Shown here in pieces: positions 9,438-19,101 of a DNA stretch of 33,551 nucleotides; position 1 is the stretch's first letter; every line of letters starts with the position of its first letter. The stretch is taken from positions 1 through 33,551 of the forward strand of contig SHXX01000014.1 in assembly GCA_009693165.1 (NCBI GenBank). The letters run 5' to 3'. The position numbers and the translations under genes are program-made. Under the pieces are notes generated by a model. That model was not told the origin of the DNA, made no database searches, and was given only the letters and a program-made list of their open reading frames with translations. The DNA comes from Chloroflexota bacterium (GTDB lineage: Bacteria > Chloroflexota > UBA11872 > UBA12225).

Positions 9438-9947
9438 TCACTTGCTTCGCGGGAGTGGCGGACTTGCGCCATCATCACTGTCGCCGGGGTGATCGTGTGA
9501 CCCATCGAGACGGTTCCCGCCACTCGGACGACCACTCGAACCCGGCCCATCATGACCATTTCGAGGTTCACCACCATCGTTGCCCGGTAACCGTGCCGTA
9601 AGGTCGTCAAGCCACGCCACACCGGACGTTGCGTCCCGCTCGTTCGCAAAGGCAGTAAGTGTCCGGAACACCTTCACAAGGAGGCCCCGCCCAACGTTCT
9701 TATTGTTGATGGTCAGGTCGCACCGAACCTGATGGTCCAGCGCCCAGCACTCCTCTTCGGTAACCGCCATCGGTAAGGCCACGGGTGATGTCGGGGTGCC
9801 CCGGCGATCATCAAACTCGAGGATCAGGTTCATTACCTTGAGGAGAAGGCCTTGACCGATGACCGAACCTGACTCGGCATAGGTGTGACGAACCATGAGG
9901 TCGATTGCCCACGTTTCGTCTTCAGTGAGTTCGATGTACTTGGGCAT
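9438..9947 (-). CDS. uncharacterised protein with two tandem copies of a ~45-aa domain and a disordered C-terminal tail
   Basis: IELTEDETWAIDLMVRHTYAESGSVIGQGLLLKVMNLILEFDDR and MAVTEEECWALDHQVRCDLTINNKNVGRGLLVKVFRTLTAFANER align without gaps in most of their length; tail rich in G/D/P/S. Confidence 0.75.
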   Translation of the reverse strand: MPKYIELTEDETWAIDLMVRHTYAESGSVIGQGLLLKVMNLILEFDDRRGTPTSPVALPMAVTEEECWALDHQVRCDLTINNKNVGRGLLVKVFRTLTAFANERDATSGVAWLDDLTARLPGNDGGEPRNGHDGPGSSGRPSGGNRLDGSHDHPGDSDDGASPPLPRSK

Positions 9948-10183
9948 CGGCGACCCTCTCGACCGGTCCGACAACAGTCAGACCGACCCCGACACATTCG
10001 AATTGGTCATCGCGACCCTTCGAAAGCACCAGCGCTTCCAGATTATAGGCGTGACGAACACCATCGCAAGCGGGTACCATTGAAGAAATGGTCGGGATGC
10101 ATTTCAAACCGAACCCATGTGAACGAATGACAGGTCAGGGACAGTCCCGCACCAAGACGAGCGGGCTGGAGTGAGGCATACGG

Positions 10184-10438
10184 ATGGTGCAGCCCCAGGC
10201 GGGTGGCCGGCAAGGTCGGGTTGACGATACGAAGATCGTTATGGATGGGCTCATCAAGGAAACCCTTCCAAATGCGTTTTTCACGGTTGAACTCGACGGA
10301 GGCCACCAAGTGCTTGCCCATCTCGGTGGCAAGATGCGCAAGAATTACATTCGGGTGGGCATCGGTGACCGTGTACAAGTCGAACTCTCGCCATATGACC
10401 TGAAGCGCGGGCGCATCACATGGCGCGTCCGTAGCTGA
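10184..10438 (+). CDS. infA: translation initiation factor IF-1 with N-terminal extension
   Basis: [68 protein letters not shown] matches the IF-1 S1-like fold signature; GGAG-like RBS before ATG 10184. Confidence 0.93.
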   Translation: MVQPQAGGRQGRVDDTKIVMDGLIKETLPNAFFTVELDGGHQVLAHLGGKMRKNYIRVGIGDRVQVELSPYDLKRGRITWRVRS

Positions 10439-10652
10439 CACCGCTTCGAAAGACTTTGGCGACGGATCGCCGGGGTCGTTCTGGGACGCCACTCGTAGAT
10501 GTGGCATTCTGAGTGCTGGTGGCGCGTTACAGTCAATCAAAGCGTTCTGTCGCGGGCCCGGATTGACTCCCCTGCCCAGATTACGACCGCACCATGGCCG
10601 TCGGGTTTCGGCGCATCCATGCGTAATGCGGTTACACAGGAAAGCCAAGTCA

Positions 10653-10934
10653 ATGGTCGCACTTTTCGAACCCAAGGCTGAACCGGCAACCGATGAACCG
10701 GTCTCAGTCCCGCAAGACAGCCCTTACCGGATTGTTCTCGAACGCCTTCGTCGCCTTGTTGAATACCGAGGCAAGTTGGCACGCGCAATTGCACAGGATC
10801 CAATGGATCCGCGATCACATGCCGAGATCACCCGGGTCAAGACCATGATCCGTGAGGTGCACCGAGCGGTTTCCATGAACGCCGATGCACGGCAACTCGC
10901 CGCCAAGATCGACGCTTCCGAACCCGGTGCGTGA
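10653..10934 (+). CDS. small conserved-looking hypothetical protein (helical)
   Basis: MVALFEPKAEPATDEPVSVPQDSPYRIVLERLRRLVEYRGKLARAIAQDPMDPRSHAEITRVKTMIREVHRAVSM...; purine-rich AGGAAAG upstream of ATG. No family recognised. Confidence 0.55.
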   Translation: MVALFEPKAEPATDEPVSVPQDSPYRIVLERLRRLVEYRGKLARAIAQDPMDPRSHAEITRVKTMIREVHRAVSMNADARQLAAKIDASEPGA

Positions 10935-11035
10935 GGCCCTAGCCCGGGCTTTCCGACCACCGGCTTCGCAACTGGCCAAGCCCACGCAGCTGAGGCAAGC
11001 GTCCTCCGATGCGTGGACCCGCTCGAGGTTTGTCA

Positions 11036-11497
11036 TTACTTCATTGCCTCTTCGAGCAATGTCTTCGCTCGCTCGAGGGTCTTTATGTCATTGGACATTC
11101 CCGCAAGGCGAATGTTGTTCAAGGCAGCGTTGACCTGATTGGCAGCCTGCCCGGTCGAGGCGCGGACCGCTTCGTCAGACTTGTCAGCTTCCTGCTGAAG
11201 CTCCTTCTTGGTGGTCGCAATCTTGCCAGCGTCCTTGCTGTTGATGGCATCGATCAGTGCGACCAACTTCGGTAGCAGTACCTTGGAGACCGCCTTCGGG
11301 TCGGCGGTCAGGGCCGTGACTGGTGCCGGCGTACCCGCGCTGCCACCAGCAGCGGGCGCCTTGGTTGCCGCACCTGACGCGCCCGCCGGAGCCGCCTTGT
11401 TTGGCTCTTCTGCACTGTCGCCGCACGACGCCAGCAGGAGCCCGGATGTCGTGGCTGTGCCCGCAAGACATGTGAAGACTGCTCGTCGTTTCATCAC
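11036..11497 (-). CDS. secreted lipoprotein, Ala-rich helical
   Basis: MKRRAVFTCLAGTATTSGLLLASCGDS: signal peptide and lipobox; helical repeats after a low-complexity A/G/P linker. Confidence 0.75.
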   Translation of the reverse strand: MMKRRAVFTCLAGTATTSGLLLASCGDSAEEPNKAAPAGASGAATKAPAAGGSAGTPAPVTALTADPKAVSKVLLPKLVALIDAINSKDAGKIATTKKELQQEADKSDEAVRASTGQAANQVNAALNNIRLAGMSNDIKTLERAKTLLEEAMK

Positions 11498-11663
11498 CCG
11501 GTTTCACCTCTATGCCAGGCAGACCATCGCATTGCGACGTCTGCCCCCGGCCGTGCAGTATAGCCGCGATACCGGCAAACCCCCGTCACTCCAACCACGT
11601 CGACCGCGGACTGGTACCATCCTTCGGTCCTGACCGCGCGTCGCGGGTACGGATAGGGTGCAT

Positions 11664-11751
11664 GGGTCGGTGCCCGAGTGGCCAATGGGAGCAGACTGTA
11701 AATCTGCCGGCTTGACTGCCTACGGTGGTTCGAATCCACCCCGGCCCACCA
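11664..11751 (+). tRNA. tRNA-Tyr (anticodon GTA), class II with long variable arm, encoded CCA
   Basis: GGGTCGG...ACTGTAAATCTGCC...GGTGGTTCGAATCCACC CCGGCCC ACCA: acceptor stem pairs (one G-T), T-arm GGTGG/TTCGAAT/CCACC, anticodon loop CTGTAAA. Confidence 0.95.
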
Positions 11752-11755
11752 GAAT

Positions 11756-11792
11756 GACACCCCGTGCCCGGTTCTTACTGGCACGGGGTGTC
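11756..11792 (+). terminator. hairpin terminator downstream of tRNA-Tyr
   Basis: GACACCCCGTGCC-CGGTTCTTACT-GGCACGGGGTGTC, 13-bp perfect stem followed by GCCATTTT. Confidence 0.7.
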
Positions 11793-11942
11793 GCCATTTT
11801 GCGCGGATCGCAGTCGGGTCCGGTATCTTCGGTGTGCCACCTGCGTGACGCCGCCGTTTGACCCATCGGGGCGGCTGTTTCGGGCACGTCTTTGTCTGCC
11901 CGGCACGAGTTTTTACGGCGCATCCCCTCGGAAGGCAGTTCT

Positions 11943-13019
11943 GTGAAGGGAATCATCCTTGCAGGAGGCAAGGGCACGCGCCTGCGCCCCTTGACCTACA
12001 CCGGTGCCAAGCAGCTCGTACCAGTTGCCAACAAGCCTGTCCTGTTCTACGCCATCGAAGACCTCGTTGACGCCGGGATCACTGAAATCGGCATCGTGGT
12101 TCCAGCCGATTTCCCGATGGGACGTGAACAGATCATGTCCGCGGTTGGAGATGGATCACGTTGGGGGGCATCGGTTACCTATATCGAGCAGGACGCGCCA
12201 CGGGGTCTTGCCCACGCCGTGAGCATCTGTGAGCCGTTTGTCGGGACCGACAAGTTTGTCGTTTTCCTCGGAGACAACTTCATCCGCGAAGGCATCGCCG
12301 ACCAAGCACGAACATTTCGTGATGGCGCGATGAACACAATCTTGCTCCTGCACAGGGTGCCAAATCCTCACGGCTTGGGCATCGCAGTCGTCGAGCGGGG
12401 TCGCGTGGTGGAGCTACAGGAAAAACCGGCCGTGCCCAAGAGTGACCTGGCAATTGTCGGCATCTACTTCCTGGACCACCACTTCTTCGAGGCGGCCCGG
12501 GGACTGAAGCCATCCGCACGGGGTGAACTTGAGATTACCGATGCGCTCTCAAGACTTATCGAGACCGGCAAGGACGTGCGCCCGGAGATGATCACCGGGT
12601 ACTGGATTGACACCGGCAAGCATATCGACATGCTTGATGCCAATCGCCTGGTCCTTGACACCATTGAAACACGAATTGACGGTGACGTGGATCCCACGAG
12701 CCAGGTGACCGGTCGAGTAATCATCGAACATGGGGCATCGGTAGTCCGAAGCGTCATTCGTGGTCCGGCAATCATCGGAGCCGACGCCGTCATCACTGAC
12801 ACGTTCATCGGGCCATTCACCGCCATCGGTGACGGATGCCGCGTCACCTCAAGCGAAATCGCGCACAGCATCGTCCTCGACCATGCACGCATTGAACACA
12901 TCGAGGAACGGATCGAAGACAGCCTGATCGGCCGCCACGCCGAACTGAAGCGAGCTTCCTCAAAACCGCGAGGTCACAAGTTTCTGCTCGGCGATTATTC
13001 ATCCCTTCAATTGCAGTAA
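11943..13019 (+). CDS. glucose-1-phosphate thymidylyltransferase-like nucleotidyltransferase (long form with C-terminal left-handed beta-helix)
   Basis: GTG start after GGAAGG; VKGIILAGGKGTRLRPLTYTGAKQLVPVANKPVLFYAIEDL..., FLGDNFI, hexapeptide-like C-terminus. Confidence 0.92.
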   Translation: MKGIILAGGKGTRLRPLTYTGAKQLVPVANKPVLFYAIEDLVDAGITEIGIVVPADFPMGREQIMSAVGDGSRWGASVTYIEQDAPRGLAHAVSICEPFVGTDKFVVFLGDNFIREGIADQARTFRDGAMNTILLLHRVPNPHGLGIAVVERGRVVELQEKPAVPKSDLAIVGIYFLDHHFFEAARGLKPSARGELEITDALSRLIETGKDVRPEMITGYWIDTGKHIDMLDANRLVLDTIETRIDGDVDPTSQVTGRVIIEHGASVVRSVIRGPAIIGADAVITDTFIGPFTAIGDGCRVTSSEIAHSIVLDHARIEHIEERIEDSLIGRHAELKRASSKPRGHKFLLGDYSSLQLQ

Positions 13020-13035
13020 GCATCCAGGGTAGAAA

Positions 13036-13070
13036 ACCGTTGGGCTTGCTCGTTATGCAAGCCCAACGGT
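13036..13070. terminator. hairpin between convergent genes
   Basis: ACCGTTGGGCTTG-CTCGTTATG-CAAGCCCAACGGT; 13-bp stem, short T run on minus-strand side. Confidence 0.65.
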
Positions 13071-13094
13071 CACCACTGACCACCAAATGAACCC

Positions 13095-14081
13095 CTAGAT
13101 GTCGACGTCGATGGCCCTGCGTTCACGTGCAGACGTGATGGTGGCCTCGATGAGTTCGATGTTGCGGCACGCCTCATTGCCAGTCACAAGGAGTGGTGAA
13201 CCGTTCCGCACTGCATCGTGGAGGTTTCCGAAGAGGTCTCCCTTGGCATCACCCTCCTTTATGCGGAGGCTTGTCGTCGCGGTTTCGACGATGCAGGCAT
13301 CGCTGTCATGCCGCAGTGTGGCTGCAGTTCCGTAGATGAGCCACTTTGGCGGCGACAGGTAGGCGAAGTCGCACTTTCCAACCGTAGCGCGGCACCCATC
13401 GTCAAACACGATGCGTGCCTCGAAGAAGTCGTCAGCGTCGCCCCAGCGCAGGTGACGCACGTCACCGTAGACCTGGACGACGCGATGCCCTGGCTTGAGA
13501 CTAAGCACCTGATCAAACCAGTGGGGCCCAAAATCAAAAATCGTGCCCCCACCCATGTTTGCGGTAATCCGCCACTCCTGCTTGAAATCGGGGGTTCCGA
13601 AGCCAACGGCCGGGCGCGGACCAGCCGAGCGATTCTCGATTGAGACCAAGTCCCCCAACAAGCCATCCCGGACTGCAGTGCGGACCTTGCAGACATCCTC
13701 GTCCCAACGACGGTTATGGAAGCATGAAATAAGCACCCCGGCATCACGCGCAGCATTGACCATTGCGCGGGCATCAGCACCAGTCGTCGCAAACGGCTTC
13801 TCCACCATCACGTGCTTGCCGGCCTTGATTGCCTCAATGGTGTGTTCGAAGTGCAAACTCGAGTGACTGGTAATGAACACAAGTTCGACATCAACCCCCA
13901 GGGCGTCGCCAACGTGGCTGCCCGCGCGCATGCCAAGAGACACCGCTGCTGCCCGGCGGCTTTCGGTGATATCGCTAACGGCCACTAGCCGGAACATGTC
14001 GGGAGTTGCTGCCATCGCGCGCGCGTGAAACTCTGCCTGTCGTCCAAAGCCGATGAAGGCGACGCCAACGGGTTCAGTCAT
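13095..14081 (-). CDS. Gfo/Idh/MocA-family oxidoreductase
   Basis: MTEPVGVAFIGFGRQAEFHARAM..., MVEKPFATTGADARAM, MGGGTIFDFGPHWFDQVL motifs. Confidence 0.92.
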   Translation of the reverse strand: MTEPVGVAFIGFGRQAEFHARAMAATPDMFRLVAVSDITESRRAAAVSLGMRAGSHVGDALGVDVELVFITSHSSLHFEHTIEAIKAGKHVMVEKPFATTGADARAMVNAARDAGVLISCFHNRRWDEDVCKVRTAVRDGLLGDLVSIENRSAGPRPAVGFGTPDFKQEWRITANMGGGTIFDFGPHWFDQVLSLKPGHRVVQVYGDVRHLRWGDADDFFEARIVFDDGCRATVGKCDFAYLSPPKWLIYGTAATLRHDSDACIVETATTSLRIKEGDAKGDLFGNLHDAVRNGSPLLVTGNEACRNIELIEATITSARERRAIDVDI

Positions 14082-14180
14082 CCTGGGTTCCCTTCCATGA
14101 GCCACACCTGCACGTGGCACCTGCCAGACACGAACCACAGGTCGTGCCCTATCCGCTCATACGCAATCACTGGTACCGTT

Positions 14181-15512
14181 ATGTCGATGATTTCAGGTGG
14201 TCCACGACGCCCTCACCGGAACAACCGGCGCCCGAGGCGCCCCGCCGACGGCAACCCCGCGGATGCGGGGCAACGTGCCGGTCAGCCAGCACCTGATCAC
14301 CTCAGGAACCGACAGCCACCAACCACTGCCACCTTCGATATCGAGGTCAGAGGATACGCCCTCACCCGTCCTGATGGCGTGATGGTCGTCCGGGAAGCGC
14401 CGCGCCCAATGGATGCGTTGGCGCCCGGGGCCACACCAGACGCTGTCGTCCCACCAGGCTTTGCACTGTCACGCGGTGTGCGGGTCGGAGACGCCGTGGT
14501 CGCGCTGGTATCCGTGACTGGCAGGACGGCCCAGACCACCGAGATCATGGAAATCAATGGGCACTCCACTTCTGACGCGGTCAGTCGCCCCCGATTTGAT
14601 CAACTCACGGCAATCTATCCCGACCGTGCGATAGATCTGTCAAGGCCGGGTGCAACCACCGGTCGGGTGCTCGGCCTCTTCTCTCCAATCGGCTTTGGCA
14701 GCCGCGTACTCGTCGTTTCACCACCCAAGGCGGGCAAGACAACTGTTCTCCGGGAAATCGGTCTGGCGGTAATCGCCAACCATCCGAACGCCCGCCTGAT
14801 CTGTTGCCTGATCGGCGAACGACCAGAGGAAGCAACCGAGTTTTCTCGCCTGCTTCCAGCCACCACCTCGACGGGGACCCCGGTGGAAGTGGTGGCTACC
14901 ACTTTCGACGACGCAACCTCCCGACATGCGGCATTGGCCGACCTGACCGCTGAACGTGCGCGCCGATTGGTCGAGGATGGGCATGACGTTGTGCTTCTGA
15001 TTGACAGCATCACCCGACTGGTACGGGCGCACAATGCGGCCACCACTGGGCGCGGCGCGGGCCGAACACTATCCGGTGGGGTCAGTGCCGGGGCGTTGGC
15101 ACCGTCACGACGGTTCTTCGGCGCGGCACGTGCCACCGACGAAGGGCCAAGCCTGACGGTCATTGCCTCGGTCCTGGTTGGCACCGAAAGCCGTCAGGAC
15201 GACGTGGTCTATGAGGAACTTAAGGGCACGGGAAACAGTGAGATTGTCCTGAGCCGCCGACTTGCTGAACGGCGGGTATTCCCGGCAATCGACCTGCGTG
15301 CCACAGGCACCCGTCGGGAGGAACTGCTGATCGCACCCGAACGCCTTGAGGCAATCCACCGCGCGCGTCGTGCAGTGGCAGCGTATGGCGACGCGCCGGA
15401 GGCGATGGCCCGGTTGATCGAAACCATCGAACTGGCTCCAAATGACGAAGACCTCATGCGTCGGCTCGTCGGGCGTTCTGGCCCGACAGGTCCGGCGCGT
15501 GGACGCGTCTGA
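14181..15512 (+). CDS. rho: transcription termination factor Rho, divergent N-terminal RNA-binding region
   Basis: ATPase core GSRVLVVSPPKAGKTTVLREIG, CLIGERPEEATEF, VVLLIDSITRLVRAHN, LSGGVSAGALAPSRRFFGAAR, EELKGTGNSEIVLSRRLAERRVFPAIDLRATGTRREELL. Confidence 0.92.
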   Translation: MSMISGGPRRPHRNNRRPRRPADGNPADAGQRAGQPAPDHLRNRQPPTTATFDIEVRGYALTRPDGVMVVREAPRPMDALAPGATPDAVVPPGFALSRGVRVGDAVVALVSVTGRTAQTTEIMEINGHSTSDAVSRPRFDQLTAIYPDRAIDLSRPGATTGRVLGLFSPIGFGSRVLVVSPPKAGKTTVLREIGLAVIANHPNARLICCLIGERPEEATEFSRLLPATTSTGTPVEVVATTFDDATSRHAALADLTAERARRLVEDGHDVVLLIDSITRLVRAHNAATTGRGAGRTLSGGVSAGALAPSRRFFGAARATDEGPSLTVIASVLVGTESRQDDVVYEELKGTGNSEIVLSRRLAERRVFPAIDLRATGTRREELLIAPERLEAIHRARRAVAAYGDAPEAMARLIETIELAPNDEDLMRRLVGRSGPTGPARGRV

Positions 15513-15580
15513 GTAACCGCCACCGGTAATCAGGCTCGGTCGCCGTGACCATCGAACGACCGGCCTGACTATGGTTTCGG

Positions 15581-17128
15581 TCAGGAAACGGGTGCCAGCC
15601 AGCGCAAATCCGGCTGACGCGCTGCCCTGACCTCGTCCAGACGACCGACAGGAGTCATGTGGGGCGCATTCTGGACGACGCTCGGCGTTGTCCTCGCCTC
15701 GTGCGCAACTGCGATCAACGCATTTGCGAACGCATCCATCGTCTCCTTCGACTCAGTCTCCGTCGGTTCGATCATGATCGCCTCTGGAGCAATAAGCGGG
15801 AAGTAGATGGTCGGCGGGTGGTAGCCATGATCAATCAGTCGCTTGGCAATGTCGAGCGTCCGGACCCCGAACTCCTTGAATGGGCGCCCATCCAGCACGA
15901 ATTCATGCATGCAAATGCGATCGACATAGAACGTGAAATCGTCGGCAAGCAGCGCTCGCATGTAGTTCGCATTAAGGACCGCATTCGCCCCAAGTTCGCC
16001 AAGGCCCTCCTTGCCGAGCTGGAGAATATATGCATACGACCTCAGCACGGCGTTGAAGTTGCCCTGATAACTGTGGACGCGCCCAATGGAGTCGGGCCTG
16101 TGGGCATCATATGCGAACGAACCGTCAGCCGCCTGAACAACCAAGGGTGCGGGAAGGAACGGTTCGAGTCCGGCTGCGACGCAGATCGCACCGCCACCCG
16201 GACCTCCACCACCGTGGGGGACCGCGAACGTCTTGTGGAGGTTGACGTGCAGAAGGTCAACCCCCAGGTCTCCCGGCCTTATCTGCCCCACGAGCGCATT
16301 GAGGTTCGCACCGTCACAGTAGACAAAACATCCCACCTGATGGGCCAGACGGCAGATCTCCTCAATCCTCCGTTCGAACAACCCAAGCGTGTTCGGCAAG
16401 GTAATCATGACCGCCGCGCAGTCATCATCGAGTTTCGACTTGAAGTCCTCGAAATCAAGCTCACCCGTGACGCGGTCGTGACCGATTGTGATGCTTTCGT
16501 ACCCCGCCATGGCTGCAGTCGCCGGATTTGTTCCGTGCGCCGAGTCTGGGATAAGCACCTTCCGGCGCATCCGCCCTTGCTTGAGATGTGCCGCCCGCAC
16601 CATGAGGATCCCGGTCAGTTCACCATGAGCCCCAGCGACGGGTTGCGTGGAAACACCTGGGAGGCCAGTAATCTCGGCGAGTTGCCGTTGGATGTCATGG
16701 ATAACTTTCAATGCCCCCTGCACAGTTGCAGCTGGTTGCAAGGGATGCAGGTTGCGGAACCCTGGAAGAGCCGCAACATTCTCATCAATCTTGGGGTTGT
16801 ACTTCATCGTGCACGAACCAAGCGGGTAAAACTCACTCTCGATCGAGTAGTTCCGCTTGGACAAGCGCGTGAAGTGGCGAACGACATCGAGTTCGCTCAA
16901 TTCCGGCAATGGCAACTCGTGGCGACGCTCGCTCGCCGGAATGATCTCGTCAAGGTCCATCACCGGCACATCAAGCGCCGGCAACTTACCGGCACGGCGC
17001 CCCTTGACGCTCTTCTCGAAGACTACGGGTATGCCTTCCTGACGTCCCGCGAAGATGCTATGGCCCGAGGCTGGGCGGAGCGGAGAGCCGGCTTGCACCG
17101 CGACTTCCACGTGTTCGGTCGTCGTCAT
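15581..17128 (-). CDS. gcvPB: glycine dehydrogenase (decarboxylating) subunit 2
   Basis: 515 aa; FYPLGSCTMKYNPKIDE, VNLHKTFAVPHGGGGPGGG (PLP lysine region). Confidence 0.95.
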   Translation of the reverse strand: MTTTEHVEVAVQAGSPLRPASGHSIFAGRQEGIPVVFEKSVKGRRAGKLPALDVPVMDLDEIIPASERRHELPLPELSELDVVRHFTRLSKRNYSIESEFYPLGSCTMKYNPKIDENVAALPGFRNLHPLQPAATVQGALKVIHDIQRQLAEITGLPGVSTQPVAGAHGELTGILMVRAAHLKQGRMRRKVLIPDSAHGTNPATAAMAGYESITIGHDRVTGELDFEDFKSKLDDDCAAVMITLPNTLGLFERRIEEICRLAHQVGCFVYCDGANLNALVGQIRPGDLGVDLLHVNLHKTFAVPHGGGGPGGGAICVAAGLEPFLPAPLVVQAADGSFAYDAHRPDSIGRVHSYQGNFNAVLRSYAYILQLGKEGLGELGANAVLNANYMRALLADDFTFYVDRICMHEFVLDGRPFKEFGVRTLDIAKRLIDHGYHPPTIYFPLIAPEAIMIEPTETESKETMDAFANALIAVAHEARTTPSVVQNAPHMTPVGRLDEVRAARQPDLRWLAPVS

Positions 17129-17155
17129 CGTCTTATCCTTCCGACACTTGTACCG

Positions 17156-18508
17156 TCACAGGGACCCGAGCACGTCGACCAAGCGGTCAATGTCGGACCG
17201 GGGGGTCACTTCCGTGCAGCAAAGAAGCAGCGAGTGCGCAAGAGCCTGGTCTTCAAGACCGAGATCATACCCACCAATAATTCCGGAACCCAGAAGGGCT
17301 TCATTCACTTGCGCGGCCGGCTTCGGACAGTGAACCGGGAACTCGTACAGCCACGGTGCGGTCGACTGAACCGTGTAGCCCGGCAACAGGGAAATTCGGG
17401 ACGCAAGATAATGCGCCTTCTGGATCGACTGCTCGGCAACTTCACGAAGTCCCACCGGTCCCAGATGGCAGAAGTAGATCGTCGTCGCGAGCGCGATCAA
17501 TGCCTCGGCTGTGCAGATGTTCGACGTAGCCTTCTCACGCCTGATGTGTTGCTCCCGCGTCGCAAGGGTTAGTACGTACCCCTTGCGCCCATCTCCATCA
17601 ATGGTGGAACCGACAATGCGCCCCGGCATCTGGCGGACAAAGTCCTTCCGGCACGCAAACATGCCGACCAATGGTCCTCCGAAGTCAACAGGGCCTCCCG
17701 TCCACTTTCCCTCTCCAACAACGATGCCGGCACCGTACGCACCCGGCGGCCGGATTACGCCAAGGGACACGGGGTCAGCGATGACCACCAGAATTGCCCC
17801 GACCGACGCCAATGCATCCGAAAGCCCCTCAACCTGTTCCATCCAACCAAGGAAGTTCGGCTGCTGGATGATCATGCACGCAACGCTATCGTCAATCTTG
17901 GTCGAAAAGTCAGTCACCCGGCCAAGCGTGCCGTCAGGTCTTGATGTAAACGCAGCCACCGTCTCGACGTCGATGTCTGGTCCAGATGCATATGTCGCGA
18001 GCACCTCGCGGTAGCGAGGATTGACCGTGTCCAGGACGAGCACACGGCGCCGGCGTGTCAAGGCGCAAGCCATTCTCGCGGCTTCGCCCGTCCCGGTACC
18101 AGCGTCGTAGACCGATGCGTTGGAGATGTCCATGCCCGTCAAGGCACATACGATGCTTTGCCATTCGTAGACGGCTTGGAGCGTCCCCTGTGAGACTTCA
18201 GGTTGATAGGGGGTGTACGACGTCAGGAACTCGCCGCGCGAGATCAGGTGCCCGATAGCCGCGGGGACGAAGTGCCGGTACGCACCTGCACCCAGGAAAC
18301 TCGGGTGCCTCTCAAGATCAAGGTTGGTCTCCGAAAGTTTTCGCAGCAACTGCCATGTCTCGAGTTCGCTCAAACCTGCCGGGAGATCAAGGTCAGGACG
18401 GTAGTGCTCCGTTGGGAGGTCTTCGAACAGTTGATCAATCGTCGAAACACCGATGCGACTGAGCATCACATCGCGTTCCGCCGGTGTAGTGGAAATGAAT
18501 CCGCTCAC
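17156..18508 (-). CDS. gcvPA: glycine dehydrogenase (decarboxylating) subunit 1
   Basis: 450 aa; FLGAGAYRHFVPAAIGHLISRGEFLTSYTPYQPEVSQGTLQAVYEWQSIVCALTGMDISNASVYDAGT. Confidence 0.95.
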   Translation of the reverse strand: MSGFISTTPAERDVMLSRIGVSTIDQLFEDLPTEHYRPDLDLPAGLSELETWQLLRKLSETNLDLERHPSFLGAGAYRHFVPAAIGHLISRGEFLTSYTPYQPEVSQGTLQAVYEWQSIVCALTGMDISNASVYDAGTGTGEAARMACALTRRRRVLVLDTVNPRYREVLATYASGPDIDVETVAAFTSRPDGTLGRVTDFSTKIDDSVACMIIQQPNFLGWMEQVEGLSDALASVGAILVVIADPVSLGVIRPPGAYGAGIVVGEGKWTGGPVDFGGPLVGMFACRKDFVRQMPGRIVGSTIDGDGRKGYVLTLATREQHIRREKATSNICTAEALIALATTIYFCHLGPVGLREVAEQSIQKAHYLASRISLLPGYTVQSTAPWLYEFPVHCPKPAAQVNEALLGSGIIGGYDLGLEDQALAHSLLLCCTEVTPRSDIDRLVDVLGSL

Positions 18509-18594
18509 GGCACTCCTACCCCTTTCACGTTCCGCCCCGCTGTCACGACAATCTTGGCAATCCTTGCGAAGCGCCGGCCCAATTCACTTGGTGC

Positions 18595-18981
18595 TCAGTG
18601 AACCGTTTCGAGATACGCCGCATATGCATATGCATCCATGAGGCCGTCGAATGATGAACCTGCCGAACCCCGCACCCGTAGCATCCACCCCGCTTCGTAT
18701 GGATGATGGTTCACAAGATCCGGCTCATCACGCAGACGCTCGTTCACCTCGACGATTTCGCCGCTGATTGGGGCGTACAGGTCGGATGCCGCCTTTACCG
18801 ATTCGACCACGCCAAATGACGTGCCCTCGGAAATCGATGCGCCAATCTCCGGCAATTCAACAAATACGACATCGCCGAGGGAGTCCTGCGCGTAGTGGGT
18901 GATCCCTACTAAATAGGTGTCACCATCCTTGCGGACCCATTCGTGTTCACGCGTGTACCGGCAATCCGTTGGGTTTGACAT
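18595..18981 (-). CDS. gcvH: glycine cleavage system H protein
   Basis: YTREHEWVRKDGDTYLVGITHYAQDSLGDVVFVELPE and the lipoylation site GVVESVKAASDLYAP. Confidence 0.96.
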   Translation of the reverse strand: MSNPTDCRYTREHEWVRKDGDTYLVGITHYAQDSLGDVVFVELPEIGASISEGTSFGVVESVKAASDLYAPISGEIVEVNERLRDEPDLVNHHPYEAGWMLRVRGSAGSSFDGLMDAYAYAAYLETVH

Positions 18982-19101
18982 TAACCACCTGCCTGCATCA
19001 TTTTGGGACCACGGACGCCTTCAACGGCAGTCTTGGGCCAGTTCACTCTTCACTCCGGCACCCACAGCGACAGTGTGAGCGATTTTAGTGATCAACAGCG
19101 A

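Noticed and set aside
11494-11977. Minus- and plus-strand ORFs spanning the tRNA
   Set aside because: Overlap a clear tRNA-Tyr and its terminator; translations such as VGRGGFEPP are the usual tRNA read-through artefact.
15659-17572. 637-aa plus-strand ORF
   Set aside because: Entirely antisense to gcvPB and the end of gcvPA, both strongly supported; long antisense ORFs are common in GC-rich coding DNA.
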